A stretch of DNA of 64,000 nucleotides, taken from assembly GCF_014196055.1 (NCBI RefSeq), contig NZ_JACICY010000007.1:186001-250000 (forward strand). Direction: 5' to 3'. Origin of the DNA: Novosphingobium hassiacum (GTDB lineage: Bacteria; Pseudomonadota; Alphaproteobacteria; Sphingomonadales; Sphingomonadaceae). Below the pieces are notes generated by a model. The model was not told where the DNA came from, did no database searches, and worked only from the letters and a program-made list of their open reading frames with translations. Shown here one piece after another: positions 25,253 to 33,886 of the stretch. The stretch's first letter is position 1, and each line of letters opens with the position of its first letter. A program made the position numbers and the translations under genes.

Positions 25253-25885
25253 ATGACGTCATCAGGCGAAACCACGATCAAGCGTGCGCGCGGCGCAATC
25301 GTGCTCGCGATCGCTCTGATGTGCGCAGTCGTGGCCGTCTGGTTGGTTGCCCGCGCTGGCGGCCCCGGATTGAACCACACGGCAATCGATCAGTACCGAC
25401 TTGTGACAGCCGATGGCAGGCCGTTCGATCGCAAGGAGCTGATTGGCAGCCCTTCGGTGATGTATTTCGGATTTACCCGCTGTCCTGATATGTGCCCCAT
25501 GATGATCTCTAGGCTGATCGCCGCGCGCAGGACCCTTGGGGGGGACGCCGCGGATGTCCCGATCATCTTCGTCACGATCGATCCGGAGTATGACACGCCG
25601 GCACGGCTCAAGACTTTTGTGAGCACTTTCGACGCGCCCGTCATTGCGCTGACGGGAACGCCCGAGGCGATCGACCGGGCAGCAGACAAGGCGGCAGTGT
25701 TCGTCAAGCATGTCAAACTGCCCAACGGCGAGGACACGATTGAGCACACGACATCAGCGTTCGTCTATGATCGCGATGGCGATTTCGTCGACGCGGTTCT
25801 TCCAGGCGATAGCCAGCAAGCGATCCTCGATCGCCTGCGCCGGGTCATCGCCCAGCCGCAAGCGACGGCATCGGGCGTTATCTAA
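25253..25885 (+). CDS. SCO1/SenC-family protein
   Basis: This 210-residue protein is anchored by an N-terminal transmembrane segment (residues ~14-34). Its thioredoxin-like SCO domain has the copper-binding Cys77 and Cys81 (RCPDMCP) and His165 (EHTTSAF), plus YFGFTRCPDMC, VTIDPEYDTPARLKTF and LTGTPEAID. SCO proteins deliver Cu(I) to the CuA centre of cytochrome oxidase or act as thiol reductants. No oxidase genes are adjacent. It is set 50 bases after the DUF4139 pair and convergent with the winged-helix gene. Confidence 0.92.
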   Translation: MTSSGETTIKRARGAIVLAIALMCAVVAVWLVARAGGPGLNHTAIDQYRLVTADGRPFDRKELIGSPSVMYFGFTRCPDMCPMMISRLIAARRTLGGDAADVPIIFVTIDPEYDTPARLKTFVSTFDAPVIALTGTPEAIDRAADKAAVFVKHVKLPNGEDTIEHTTSAFVYDRDGDFVDAVLPGDSQQAILDRLRRVIAQPQATASGVI

Positions 25886-25896
25886 CTGGCTCCGGC

Positions 25897-26871
25897 CTAT
25901 ACTGGCGCGGCGATCGTGCCGATCTCTGCGAAATAGTGGGCCACCGCGTCGATCGCCTTTTCCGACAGGGTGATGAACGCGCGGCGGCGGTCGCTTTCGT
26001 CTTCGGCGCGGCAGAACAGGCCTGCTTCGGTCATCTGCGTGATCCAACGCAGCGCCGTCGTCGGCGGGACGCCCGACGCGATGCAGAGCGATGTGACCGA
26101 AACGCGCTTGTGTTCGGCGCGCGAGGCGGCGAGATCAAGCAGCATGTCCCAAGCCGGGTCGGCGAACAGATCGCCATCGAAGAAGCGCGCGCGCAACTGG
26201 CGCTGGCGGATGATCTTGCGCACCAGCAGCGGATCGGGAAGCGCGGGCCGCGTATTGCGCACCAGCCGCGATGACGGATCGCGCGCACCGGTGGCGTCGA
26301 AGCTGAACGCGGATGCTCCCACAACCTCACGGTTGCCCGCATCCGACAGCGTTTCGAGCTTCTGCGCGATCTGCGAAACCTGTTCGGTCAGCCGCAGCAG
26401 GGACATGCGATCGTGATCGGACAATTCGCGCACGCGTGAATCATCGGCCAGTAGCAGACGCCCCAGTGCAATGACCCGGTCGGCGCGGCTGGGACTGACG
26501 AGGATCTGGGCATCGGACTGATCGAGGCAAGCAAATACATCGTCGAGCGAGCCGATACTGGTGGAGACGACCAGTTTAGCGCCCGACCGCGCAACGCGCA
26601 TGTCGAGCCGCGCGAGCGCCGCCATGTCGGCGCCTTCAAGCACCGGGCAATCGACGAGTACGAGATCGCCCAAGGGTTGTTCGCCCTCTGCCATCAGCGC
26701 ACCCAGTTCTGCGGTACGTGTGACGCGTAAGCCTGCTGCGGCGGCATCTTCGGCCATTTCGGCCCGCACGTAACCGCGATCGGCAAACACTGCGACGGCA
26801 AGCGGCGACAGCGGACTGATGAACGCGACGTCATCAGTCGCGTAATCGAACTGTGCGAGTGCCTGGCCCAT
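25897..26871 (-). CDS. Winged-helix (MarR-like) regulator with N-terminal receiver-like region
   Basis: This is a 324-residue protein. The C-terminal third has a winged-helix pattern: RVSVTSLCIASGVPPTTALR (helix-turn-helix), WITQMTEAGLFCRAEDESDR and RRAFITLSEKAIDAV. The latter resembles the wing of MarR proteins, with D-x-R-R-x. The N-terminal ~150 residues look like an alternating alpha/beta fold (LVLVDCPVLEGADMAALARL, LVVSTSIGSLDDVFA), possibly a divergent receiver. This architecture is common in sphingomonads, but its signal is unknown. An inverted repeat (26890-26917) just upstream could be its own operator. Confidence 0.75.
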   Translation of the reverse strand: MGQALAQFDYATDDVAFISPLSPLAVAVFADRGYVRAEMAEDAAAAGLRVTRTAELGALMAEGEQPLGDLVLVDCPVLEGADMAALARLDMRVARSGAKLVVSTSIGSLDDVFACLDQSDAQILVSPSRADRVIALGRLLLADDSRVRELSDHDRMSLLRLTEQVSQIAQKLETLSDAGNREVVGASAFSFDATGARDPSSRLVRNTRPALPDPLLVRKIIRQRQLRARFFDGDLFADPAWDMLLDLAASRAEHKRVSVTSLCIASGVPPTTALRWITQMTEAGLFCRAEDESDRRRAFITLSEKAIDAVAHYFAEIGTIAAPV

Positions 26872-26889
26872 GTGATCTGCCCCTTAGTA

Positions 26890-26917
26890 GTTCCACCTAT
26901 GCGAACAGGTGTGGAAC
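26890..26917. promoter_or_regulatory. Inverted repeat upstream of the winged-helix gene
   Basis: The half-sites gttccac (26890-26896) and gtggaac (26911-26917) are exact complements across a 14-base spacer. They begin 19 bases upstream of the winged-helix start codon. This is a good position for autorepression. The remaining 27.0-27.12 kb sequence holds no gene I can support. Confidence 0.4.
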
Positions 26918-27123
26918 AAACTGGGATCAGGTCAAGATCATTTATCTCGGTTTTGGAGCAAGAAGCAGCGTTGGCGGGTATGCGCTCTGACGCAAGTATT
27001 TGAAGGCAGACGATATTGCCATGAGGCAGCGCCAGGCATCCCCAAGCCTAAACGCAAGCAGTCGTCCGAGCGCGAGGGGCTCGGTCACCGTTCCGGCATC
27101 GGCCTGCGGCGAATCGAAGAAGA

Positions 27124-27164
27124 AAGCCCTCTCCCGACCCTCTCCCCTGAAGGAGAGAGGGCTT
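27124..27164. terminator. Hairpin repeat downstream of purA
   Basis: A 10-bp stem (aagccctctc at 27124-27133 with gagagggctt at 27155-27164) lies 7 bases past the purA stop codon. A 38-base block (27127-27164) recurs with one mismatch at 31990-32027 between serC and serA, so this is an intergenic repeat used as a terminator or transcript-end stabiliser. Confidence 0.6.
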
Positions 27165-27170
27165 CGAGGG

Positions 27171-28460
27171 TCAGTCCACGAAGGGATCACGCACGAGGAT
27201 CGTGTCTTCGCGTTCCGGGCTGGTCGAGACCAGCGCGACAGGCGTTTCGATCAGTTCCTGCACGCGCTGGATGTACTTGATCGCCTGTGCGGGCAGGTCG
27301 GCCCACGAACGTGCGCCCGCCGTGGTGCCGGCCCAGCCGTCCATTTCCTCGTAAATCGGCTCGACTTCGGCCTGATCGGCGGCGTGGCTGGGGAAGTAGT
27401 CGAGCACCTTGCCGCGCAGGCGGTATCCGGTGCAGATCTTGACCTTTTCCATGCCGTCGAGCACGTCGACCTTGGTCAGCGCGATGCCGGTGACGCCCGA
27501 GATCGCGCAGGACTGGCGCACCAGCACGGCATCGAACCAGCCGCAGCGGCGCTTGCGCCCGGTGACCGTGCCGAATTCGTGGCCGCGCTCGCCCAGACGC
27601 TGGCCGGTGGCATCTTCCAGTTCGGTCGGGAACGGGCCGGAACCGACGCGTGTGGTATAGGCCTTGACGATGCCGAGCACGAAGCCGGTGGCGTTGGGGC
27701 CGAGGCCTGAACCGGACGCTGCCGTGCCCGAGACGGTGTTCGATGAGGTGACGAAGGGGTAGGTGCCGTGATCGACATCGAGCAGCACGCCCTGCGCGCC
27801 TTCGAACAGGATGCGCGCGCCGGCCTTGCGCACCTGATTGAGGCGCTTCCACACCGGCTGGGCAAACTGCAGCACGTAAGGCGCGATGTCGCGCAGTTCG
27901 GCGACCAGTGCATCGCGATCGACCGGCGGCTGACCGAAGCCTGCGCGCAGTGCGTCGTGGTGCGCACACAGCCGGTCGAGCTGCGAATCGAGCGCATCGA
28001 GGTGCGCCAGATCGCAAACGCGGATCGCGCGGCGGCCGACCTTGTCTTCATACGCCGGGCCGATGCCGCGCCCGGTGGTGCCGATCTTGCCCGAGCCTGC
28101 AGCAGTTTCGCGCAGGCCATCGAGGTCACGGTGCAGCGGCAGGATCAGCGGGCAATTGTCGGCAATCGCGAAATTATCCGCGTTGATCGCCACGCCCTGC
28201 GCCGTCAGCTTCTCGATCTCGGCCTTCAGCGCCCAGGGATCGAGCACGACGCCGTTGCCGATGATCGACAGCGTGCCGGTGACGATGCCCGATGGCAGCA
28301 GCGAAAGCTTGTAGACCTGCTCGCCCACGACGAGCGTGTGGCCCGCGTTGTGGCCGCCCTGGAAGCGGACGACGGCATCGGCGCGGCTGGCGAGCCAGTC
28401 GACGATCTTGCCCTTGCCCTCATCGCCCCACTGGGCGCCGATCACGGTTACGTTAGCCAT
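27171..28460 (-). CDS. purA: Adenylosuccinate synthase
   Basis: This enzyme condenses IMP and aspartate with GTP hydrolysis, the first committed step to AMP. The 429-residue product starts [18 protein letters not shown], the nucleotide-binding loop with the catalytic Asp. It also has GGHNAGHT, the IMP-binding [16 protein letters not shown], and the C-terminal GTP-binding [10 protein letters not shown]. Length matches the family. The next gene upstream on the same strand is hisZ, a common alphaproteobacterial neighbour, but the 543-base gap between them is full of repeats and suggests a separate promoter. Confidence 0.97.
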   Translation of the reverse strand: MANVTVIGAQWGDEGKGKIVDWLASRADAVVRFQGGHNAGHTLVVGEQVYKLSLLPSGIVTGTLSIIGNGVVLDPWALKAEIEKLTAQGVAINADNFAIADNCPLILPLHRDLDGLRETAAGSGKIGTTGRGIGPAYEDKVGRRAIRVCDLAHLDALDSQLDRLCAHHDALRAGFGQPPVDRDALVAELRDIAPYVLQFAQPVWKRLNQVRKAGARILFEGAQGVLLDVDHGTYPFVTSSNTVSGTAASGSGLGPNATGFVLGIVKAYTTRVGSGPFPTELEDATGQRLGERGHEFGTVTGRKRRCGWFDAVLVRQSCAISGVTGIALTKVDVLDGMEKVKICTGYRLRGKVLDYFPSHAADQAEVEPIYEEMDGWAGTTAGARSWADLPAQAIKYIQRVQELIETPVALVSTSPEREDTILVRDPFVD

Positions 28461-28634
28461 GAATATACTCCTCCACCCTGCCAAGGTGGATCCGGTAGCG
28501 CCCTTCGACAGGACTCGGCGAAACGGATGATTTTGACGGGCGGCAGGCACCCTGATTTCGGAGCGCGCGTTAGGGGCGAATGCGCGTGCAAGTCAAGTGT
28601 GTGACGGAGGTGGCGTTGCACAAACGTTGCGGCG

Positions 28635-28909
28635 CGTCGCCCCGGACTTGGTGCGGGGTGAGGCTGCGCTCCGTTGTTTCGCGCAGAGATCGCAGAGGTG
28701 AGATCCGCACTAAGGCGCGAAGAGAAGGAGGGCGCAAAGGACTGTTTTGCCATCGCGCGAAGCTGTGACTCCGGCACCGGCAGCGGTCATCCGGCGCAAG
28801 CGTCTCTCTTAGAAACTCTTCGCGCCTTCCTTCTCTTTGCACCTTTGCGCAAACGAACCTCCTAAGGCCGAGACAAAGAGCCTCACCCCGGATCAAGTCC
28901 GGGGCGACG
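28635..28909. repeat. Long imperfect inverted-repeat element between purA and hisZ
   Basis: The outer arms at 28635-28665 and 28879-28909 are complementary at 29 of 31 positions and contain ccccggacttg. A 13-base pair of arms lies inside (aaggcgcgaagag at 28712-28724, ctcttcgcgcctt at 28816-28828). No ORF here has coding character. The ccccggatcaagtccgggg type palindrome is widespread in alphaproteobacterial intergenic DNA, so this is probably a composite REP/MITE-like element. The rest of 28461-29003 shows nothing else I can support. Confidence 0.75.
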
Positions 28910-29003
28910 AAAATGGCACGGCGACCGCTCGGTCGGTGAGATGGGCTGTGTGATGCCCCTGACGTACTCGCGTCTACCAGAGCTTCCCACGAACGGATTT
29001 GGG

Positions 29004-30122
29004 TCAAACGTTCTCCGGCCCACCCGCGCCCAACACATGCGTGCACCCAAGCGCCTCGGCGCTATCCGCATCCGACAAAGCCGCAACCGTCCGCCATCCG
29101 ATTGAGCGCAACCGCGCTGCCTCATCGCGATCATGCCCCAGCGGCAGGAACACGCGGTCTTCTGCGGGTTCGTTTGCCGCAATCACGTCGATCAGCGCGT
29201 CGGGGTAGAGCGAGAAGCCGGTGGCGGCTTCGCCTGCGCCCGACCCTGCGATGCGGTAGGTGCCGCCGCGGCCTACGGGGCCGCGTACGCCTTGGGCGTA
29301 GAGGGTGAAGCCGAACCAGGTCTGGTATTCGAAGCCGTGGCGTTCGCTCGGGTCGAGCGTCAGGCGCGCGGTGCCGTTCAGGCTTGCGGCGATTTCGCGC
29401 AAGGCCTTGATGCGGCTGGCGAGGGCGCCGCCTGCGTCGATGGCGGACAGTTTCTCGATTGCCGCATCGAATTCGCCGGTGGCGTAGAGCAGCGGGACGT
29501 AGGCCTCGCCGCCGACATCGCGCAGGCCCCCTGCGTCCTTGGTGTCGAGTTCGCGGCGGACGGCTTCGATTTGCGACGGCTCCAGCGGCAGGGCTTTTTC
29601 GGCCAACGTATCGACCAGGTCGGGCAGGGTGAAATCGACACTGACGCCGCTTGCGCCTGCGGCCTGCAGCGCCTCGATGGCGATGGCGACGATCTCGGCA
29701 GCGGCGGCGACATTATCCGCGCCGATGAGTTCGGCACCGCACTGCAGCTTTTCGCGCGCGGGGTTCAGGCCATCTGGCTTGATCGTGACGACTTGGCCTG
29801 CATAGCACAGGCGCAACGGGCGCGGCGCTTCGGCGAGGCGGGTTTCGGCGATACGGCCGATCTGTGGGGTGTAGTCGCTGCGCAGCGCCATCATCCGCAA
29901 GGACAGCGGATCGACGAAGCGGAACATGCGGCGGCTCTGGATGCCCGCCATGCGCGAGGCAAGGCTGCGTTCGAATTCGATCGAGGGTGGCATGACCCGG
30001 TCATAGCCGTGGCCGTGCATCGCGGTCTGGATCGCGCGCATCACGCGCGTTGCCGTGGCCGCATCGCGCGGCAGGCGGTCTTCGAGGCCCTCGGGCAGCA
30101 GATCGGAATTGGCGTCGCTCAT
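29004..30122 (-). CDS. hisZ: ATP phosphoribosyltransferase regulatory subunit
   Basis: HisZ is a class II aminoacyl-tRNA-synthetase-like protein that pairs with the short form of HisG to start histidine biosynthesis. This 372-residue protein begins LLPEGLEDRLPRDA and has motif 2-like FRFVDPLSLRMMALRSDYTP, RLCYAGQVV, the conserved REKLQCGAELIG and the C-terminal YQTWFGFTLYAQG. It lacks the HisRS anticodon-binding domain, as expected. The start is the ATG at 30122; further upstream in-frame sequence is only the hairpin repeat. Neighbouring purA is a typical partner in this class. Confidence 0.93.
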   Translation of the reverse strand: MSDANSDLLPEGLEDRLPRDAATATRVMRAIQTAMHGHGYDRVMPPSIEFERSLASRMAGIQSRRMFRFVDPLSLRMMALRSDYTPQIGRIAETRLAEAPRPLRLCYAGQVVTIKPDGLNPAREKLQCGAELIGADNVAAAAEIVAIAIEALQAAGASGVSVDFTLPDLVDTLAEKALPLEPSQIEAVRRELDTKDAGGLRDVGGEAYVPLLYATGEFDAAIEKLSAIDAGGALASRIKALREIAASLNGTARLTLDPSERHGFEYQTWFGFTLYAQGVRGPVGRGGTYRIAGSGAGEAATGFSLYPDALIDVIAANEPAEDRVFLPLGHDRDEAARLRSIGWRTVAALSDADSAEALGCTHVLGAGGPENV

Positions 30123-30192
30123 GGCGGGGCGCTTAGCGGGAAGTTTGCGGTGTGTCGATGCGGGTGGGTTGTGTTTGGTCGAGAGGGCGGAT

Positions 30193-30284
30193 GCCCACCC
30201 CCGACCCCTCCCGCAGGCGGGAGGGGAGAAGAAGTGCGGCCCTTCCTTGTCCCCCTCCCGCAAGCGGGAGGGGTTGGGGGTGGG
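30193..30284. repeat. Pair of hairpins forming a long inverted repeat between serA and hisZ
   Basis: There are two perfect 10-bp hairpins, cccctcccgc/gcgggagggg, at 30205-30226 and 30252-30273. Their flanks (gcccaccccc and gggggtgggc) are also mutually complementary, so the whole 30193-30284 block can form either two small hairpins or one long stem. It follows the serA stop on the minus strand and may terminate or protect that transcript. Confidence 0.75.
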
Positions 30285-30301
30285 CTTCTGACCTAGCAAA
30301 C

Positions 30302-31888
30302 TCAGCCGAACTTCAGCGCCTTGACCACGCGGACGCCCGGCAATTCGCAGGCCTTCTTCAGCACGTCGGCACTGACCGGGCTGTCGACCGAGAGCAGCAG
30401 CACGGCTTCGCCACCGGCATCGCGGCGGCCGAGGTGGAAGGTGCCGATGTTGATCCCGGCCTGACCCAGCAATGTGCCGATCGAACCGATGAAGCCCGGC
30501 GCGTCGGAGTTGACGATGTAGAGCATGTCGCCGTCGAGATCAGCCTCGATGCCGATGCCGAAGATCTCGACCAGACGCGGCTGGCCATTGCCGAACAGCG
30601 TGCCTGCTACCGAGCGATCGCCCTGCGCCGTGCTGACCGTGACGCGCACCAGCGTATGATACACGCCCTCGCGATCATGGCGCACTTCGCGCACATCCAG
30701 CCCGCGCTCCTTGGCCAGGAACGGCGCGTTGACCATGTTCACCGTCTGCGAATACTGCTTCATCAGGCCAGCCAGAACCGCTGCGGTGATCGGCTTCTGG
30801 TTGAGCTGTGCAGCAGCACCTTCGACCTCGATCGAGATCTTGGTCAGGTTGTCATGCGCCAATTGGCCCACCAGCGAACCGAGGCTTTCGGCCAGTGCCA
30901 TGTAGGGCTTGAGCTTGGGCGCTTCCTCGGCAGAGAGCGAAGGCATGTTGAGCGCGTTGGTGACGCCGCCGGTCACGAGGAAATCGGCCATCTGTTCGGC
31001 CACCTGCAGCGCGACGTTGACCTGCGCTTCGTTGGTGCTGGCGCCCAGATGCGGGGTGCAGATGAAGTTGGGCGTGCCGAACAGCGGGCTGGCCTTGGCA
31101 GGCTCGACCTCGAACACGTCGAGCGCGGCGCCCGCGACCTGACCCGAATCGAGTGCATCCTTCAGCGCGGCTTCATCGATCAGACCGCCACGCGCGCAGT
31201 TGACGATGCGCACGCCCTTCTTGGTCTTGGCAAGGTTTTCGCGGCTGAGGATGTTGCGCGTCTGGTCGGTCAGCGGCGTGTGCAGCGTGATGAAGTCGGC
31301 CTTTGCCAGCAGCGTATCGAGATCGGCCTTTTCGACGCCCATTTCGATGGCGCGCTCAGGCGTCAGGAACGGATCGAACGCGACGACCTTCATCCGCAGG
31401 CCGAGCGCGCGGCTGGCGACGATCGAGCCGATGTTGCCCGCGCCGATCAGGCCCAGTGTCTTGCCGGTGACTTCAACGCCCATGAAGCCGTTCTTCGGCC
31501 AGGTGCCAGCCTGGGTCTGCGCGTTGGCTTCGGGGATCTGGCGGGCGAGCGCGAAGATCAGTGCGATGGCGTGTTCGGCAGTGGTGATCGAATTGCCGAA
31601 CGGGGTGTTCATCACGACCACGCCCTGCGCCGAGGCTGCCGGGATATCGACGTTATCGACGCCAATCCCGGCGCGGCCGATGACCTTGAGGTTGGTGGCA
31701 GCGGCAAGGATTTCCTTGGTCACCTTGGTGGACGAACGGATGGCGAGGCCATCATATTCACCGATGCGGGCGATCAGCTGTTCGGGTGTTTCACCGGTAA
31801 TCACGTCAACGTCGCAGCCCATTTGGGTGAAGATGCGGGCGGCATTGGGGTCCATCTTGTCGGAGATGAGAACTTTGGGCTTGGTCAT
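30302..31888 (-). CDS. serA: D-3-phosphoglycerate dehydrogenase
   Basis: This NAD-dependent enzyme makes 3-phosphohydroxypyruvate, the first step to serine. The 528-residue product has the catalytic domain with RSSTKVTKEIL, the NAD-binding TLGLIGAGNIGSIVASRALG, and the catalytic Arg, Glu and His in VNCARGGLIDE, LDVFEVEP and TPHLGAS. An intervening allosteric-substrate-binding domain and a C-terminal ACT domain (MLYIVNSDAPGFIGSIGTLL) complete it. This is the long (type 1) form, normally feedback-regulated. It lies 144 bases after serC on the same strand, with hairpins in between, so the two are probably cotranscribed with uneven mRNA stability. Confidence 0.97.
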   Translation of the reverse strand: MTKPKVLISDKMDPNAARIFTQMGCDVDVITGETPEQLIARIGEYDGLAIRSSTKVTKEILAAATNLKVIGRAGIGVDNVDIPAASAQGVVVMNTPFGNSITTAEHAIALIFALARQIPEANAQTQAGTWPKNGFMGVEVTGKTLGLIGAGNIGSIVASRALGLRMKVVAFDPFLTPERAIEMGVEKADLDTLLAKADFITLHTPLTDQTRNILSRENLAKTKKGVRIVNCARGGLIDEAALKDALDSGQVAGAALDVFEVEPAKASPLFGTPNFICTPHLGASTNEAQVNVALQVAEQMADFLVTGGVTNALNMPSLSAEEAPKLKPYMALAESLGSLVGQLAHDNLTKISIEVEGAAAQLNQKPITAAVLAGLMKQYSQTVNMVNAPFLAKERGLDVREVRHDREGVYHTLVRVTVSTAQGDRSVAGTLFGNGQPRLVEIFGIGIEADLDGDMLYIVNSDAPGFIGSIGTLLGQAGINIGTFHLGRRDAGGEAVLLLSVDSPVSADVLKKACELPGVRVVKALKFG

Positions 31889-31896
31889 AAATGTCT

Positions 31897-32027
31897 CCCT
31901 CTCCCCTTCAGGGGAGAGGGCCGGGGAGAGGGGGAATGCCGCTACCCGGCCCTGAAATGGTTGAAAAGTTAGGGGAGTAAGGGGAAGTCCCCTCTCCCAA
32001 CCCTCTCCCCTGAAGGAGAGAGGGCTT
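31897..32027. repeat. Intercistronic hairpins between serC and serA
   Basis: A perfect 10-bp stem with a ttca tetraloop (ccctctcccc at 31897-31906, ggggagaggg at 31911-31920) and a 38-base copy of the repeat found after purA (31990-32027, one mismatch to 27127-27164). They fill most of the serC-serA gap and could cause partial termination or protect the serC mRNA end. Confidence 0.7.
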
Positions 32028-32032
32028 AACGT

Positions 32033-33172
32033 TTAAGCCGCAGCCAGCTCGGCTTTCACCGACTCGTAGGCCCAGTCGAGCCACGGGCCGAGGTCAGCGA
32101 TGTCCTCGGCGTTGACGGTCGCGCCGCACCAGATGCGCAGGCCTGCCGGGGCATCGCGGTATCCGGCGATGTCATAGGCGGCGTCAGCCTTTTCGAGCAG
32201 GGCAGCGAACTTCTTGATGAAGTCTGCATCCGCGCCTTCGACCGAGAGGCAGACCGAGGTCTTGGACCGCGCTGCCGGATCGGCGCACAAGTGCGAGAGC
32301 CACGAACGTTCCTCGACGATCTTGTCGAGCGCGGCGGCATTCGCGTCGCTGCGTGCCTTCAGCCCTTCGAGACCGCCCAGACCCTTGGCCCATTCGAGCG
32401 CGAAGATCGCGTCTTCGACTGCCAGCATCGACGGGGTATTGATCGTCTCGCCCTTGAACACGCCTTCGGCCAGCTTGCCCTTGGACACGAGGCGGAACAC
32501 CTTGGGGAGCGGCCAGGCAGGCGTGTAGCTCTCAAGCCGTTCGACCGCGCGGGGGCCGAGGATCAGCACGCCGTGGCCGCCTTCGCCGCCGAGGACTTTC
32601 TGCCACGAGAACGTGGCGACGTCGATCTTCGACCAGTCGATGTCATAGGCGAACACCGCCGAGGTGGCGTCTGCGAAGGACAGGCCTTGGCGGTCGGCCG
32701 GGATGAAATCGGCGTTCGGCACGCGGACGCCCGAGGTGGTGCCGTTCCAGGTGAACAACACGTCGTTCGACCAGTCGATTGCAGAAAGGTCGGGGATCTG
32801 GCCGTAATCGGCGCGCAGGATCGTGGGCTCGATCTTCAACTGCTTGGCAGCGTCGGTCACCCAGCCTTCACCGAACGATTCCCATGCGAGCGTGGTGACG
32901 GGGCGGGCGCCCAGCATCGTCCACATCGCCATTTCGAAAGCGCCGGTATCCGATCCGGGCACGATGCCGATACGGTGCGTATCGGGCAGCTGCAGCACTT
33001 CGCGCATCAGGTCGATGCTGTACTGCAGACGCGTCTTGCCGATCTTGGCGCGGTGTGACCGGCCCAGCGATTCGGTGGCGAGTTTTTCGGGGGAGTAACC
33101 CGGCGGCTTGGCGCAGGGTCCGGACGAGAAGAAGGGGCGCGCAGGTTTGCGTGCCGGGTAACCAACAGTCAT
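32033..33172 (-). CDS. serC: Phosphoserine aminotransferase
   Basis: This enzyme converts 3-phosphohydroxypyruvate and glutamate to phosphoserine. The 379-residue product is of the alphaproteobacterial form. It starts MTVGYPARKPARPFFSSGPC and has LLGRSHR-like ESLGRSHRAKIGK, IVPGSDTGAFEMAMW, and FTWNGTTSGVR. The PLP-lysine strand is VATFSWQKVLGGEGGHG and the C-terminus contains GLRIWCGATV. The start ATG is preceded by a near-perfect aaggaga box; an in-frame ATG 84 bases upstream lies within the leader and is rejected. The gene is preceded by two hairpins that include the ribosome-binding site. Confidence 0.97.
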   Translation of the reverse strand: MTVGYPARKPARPFFSSGPCAKPPGYSPEKLATESLGRSHRAKIGKTRLQYSIDLMREVLQLPDTHRIGIVPGSDTGAFEMAMWTMLGARPVTTLAWESFGEGWVTDAAKQLKIEPTILRADYGQIPDLSAIDWSNDVLFTWNGTTSGVRVPNADFIPADRQGLSFADATSAVFAYDIDWSKIDVATFSWQKVLGGEGGHGVLILGPRAVERLESYTPAWPLPKVFRLVSKGKLAEGVFKGETINTPSMLAVEDAIFALEWAKGLGGLEGLKARSDANAAALDKIVEERSWLSHLCADPAARSKTSVCLSVEGADADFIKKFAALLEKADAAYDIAGYRDAPAGLRIWCGATVNAEDIADLGPWLDWAYESVKAELAAA

Positions 33173-33177
33173 GTAGT

Positions 33178-33217
33178 CTCTCCTTGCAGAGAGCACGCGC
33201 GGCGTTGGGACCGCGTG
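33178..33217 (-). promoter_or_regulatory. Structured serC leader (serC RNA motif candidate)
   Basis: On the minus strand, two adjacent hairpins precede serC: cacgcgg...ccgcgcgtg (33217-33194) and ctctct-gcaa-ggagag (33193-33178). The second hairpin holds the aaggag Shine-Dalgarno in its 3' arm, 5 bases before the ATG. A serC leader RNA of two hairpins upstream of serC in Alphaproteobacteria has been described (Rfam serC motif), and this element fits its position and shape. The match is from memory, not from a covariance search. Confidence 0.6.
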
Positions 33218-33228
33218 GCCCGCTGGCC

Positions 33229-33256
33229 CCTCTAAAGAGGCGGCGGGGTTTGTCAA
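33229..33256 (-). promoter_or_regulatory. Putative serC promoter
   Basis: On the minus strand a consensus -35 box ttgaca (33256-33251) is followed after 16 bases by tagagg (33234-33229), a weak -10. Transcription would start about 10 bases before the two leader hairpins, which supports both assignments. Confidence 0.45.
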
Positions 33257-33292
33257 TCTGGATAGGTATGTGCTTTGGGTCGGGTTCTTCCT

Positions 33293-33886
33293 CTACTTCC
33301 CCAAAGTCTCCGCCAGCATCGCCGTCGTGCGCGGTCCCGACCAGTCGTGCGCGCCGATCATGCGCCAAACTTCCTTGCCTTGCGCATCGTAAAGCACGGT
33401 CGTTGGCAGAAGGCCAGTCTGGTAATGGAAGCCCAGGTTGTTGTCGGGGTCGAGCCAGGGTTCGAGCTTGGCGAATTTCTTCTCGGCAAAGAACTGCGCC
33501 ACCTTGTCGTTCCCGGCCATGTCCTGCGACACGGTCAGCACGCGCAGCTTACCAGCGTTGTCCGCAGCCAGCTTGTCGAGCATCGGCATTTCCAGCACGC
33601 ACGGCCCGCACCATGTCGCCCACAGGTTCACCAAGACCGGCGTGCCCTTGAGATCACGCAGCTTCAGCGACTTTCCCGAAGGATCCGTCACCGTGAAGTC
33701 CGGCATTCCCGTTCCACGGTTTGCAATATCGAGCGTCCCGTTGAATTCGCCCTTTGCCGCAGTTTCCGCCGCAGTCGCCGACGTCTGCGGTTGCGCGTCG
33801 GAAGCGGCTTGCCTATCGCACCCCGCAGCGGCAAGCGCTGCCGCGAGCAGCAGCAATCGGGGCGAACGGAACGAGATGAGCGGCAA
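33293..33886 (-). CDS. TlpA-type thioredoxin-like lipoprotein (thiol:disulfide reductase)
   Basis: This protein has 197 residues from a TTG start at 33886, which has a ggag box six bases upstream. A lipoprotein signal with lipid Cys23 ([13 protein letters not shown]) precedes a thioredoxin fold: [20 protein letters not shown], active-site WATWCGPC (Cys93, Cys96), and the cis-Pro in [10 protein letters not shown]. It is a membrane-tethered periplasmic reductant of the TlpA/ResA class, used in cytochrome c maturation or copper-site assembly. The 5' end overlaps that of the divergent argH by 11 bases. Longer in-frame starts would run far into argH and are rejected. Confidence 0.88.
   Translation of the reverse strand: MPLISFRSPRLLLLAAALAAAGCDRQAASDAQPQTSATAAETAAKGEFNGTLDIANRGTGMPDFTVTDPSGKSLKLRDLKGTPVLVNLWATWCGPCVLEMPMLDKLAADNAGKLRVLTVSQDMAGNDKVAQFFAEKKFAKLEPWLDPDNNLGFHYQTGLLPTTVLYDAQGKEVWRMIGAHDWSGPRTTAMLAETLGK

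Noticed and set aside
26909..27280. A short ORF in the gap between the winged-helix gene and purA
   Set aside because: It has no ribosome-binding site, runs into the purA 3' end in antisense, and its translation looks random.
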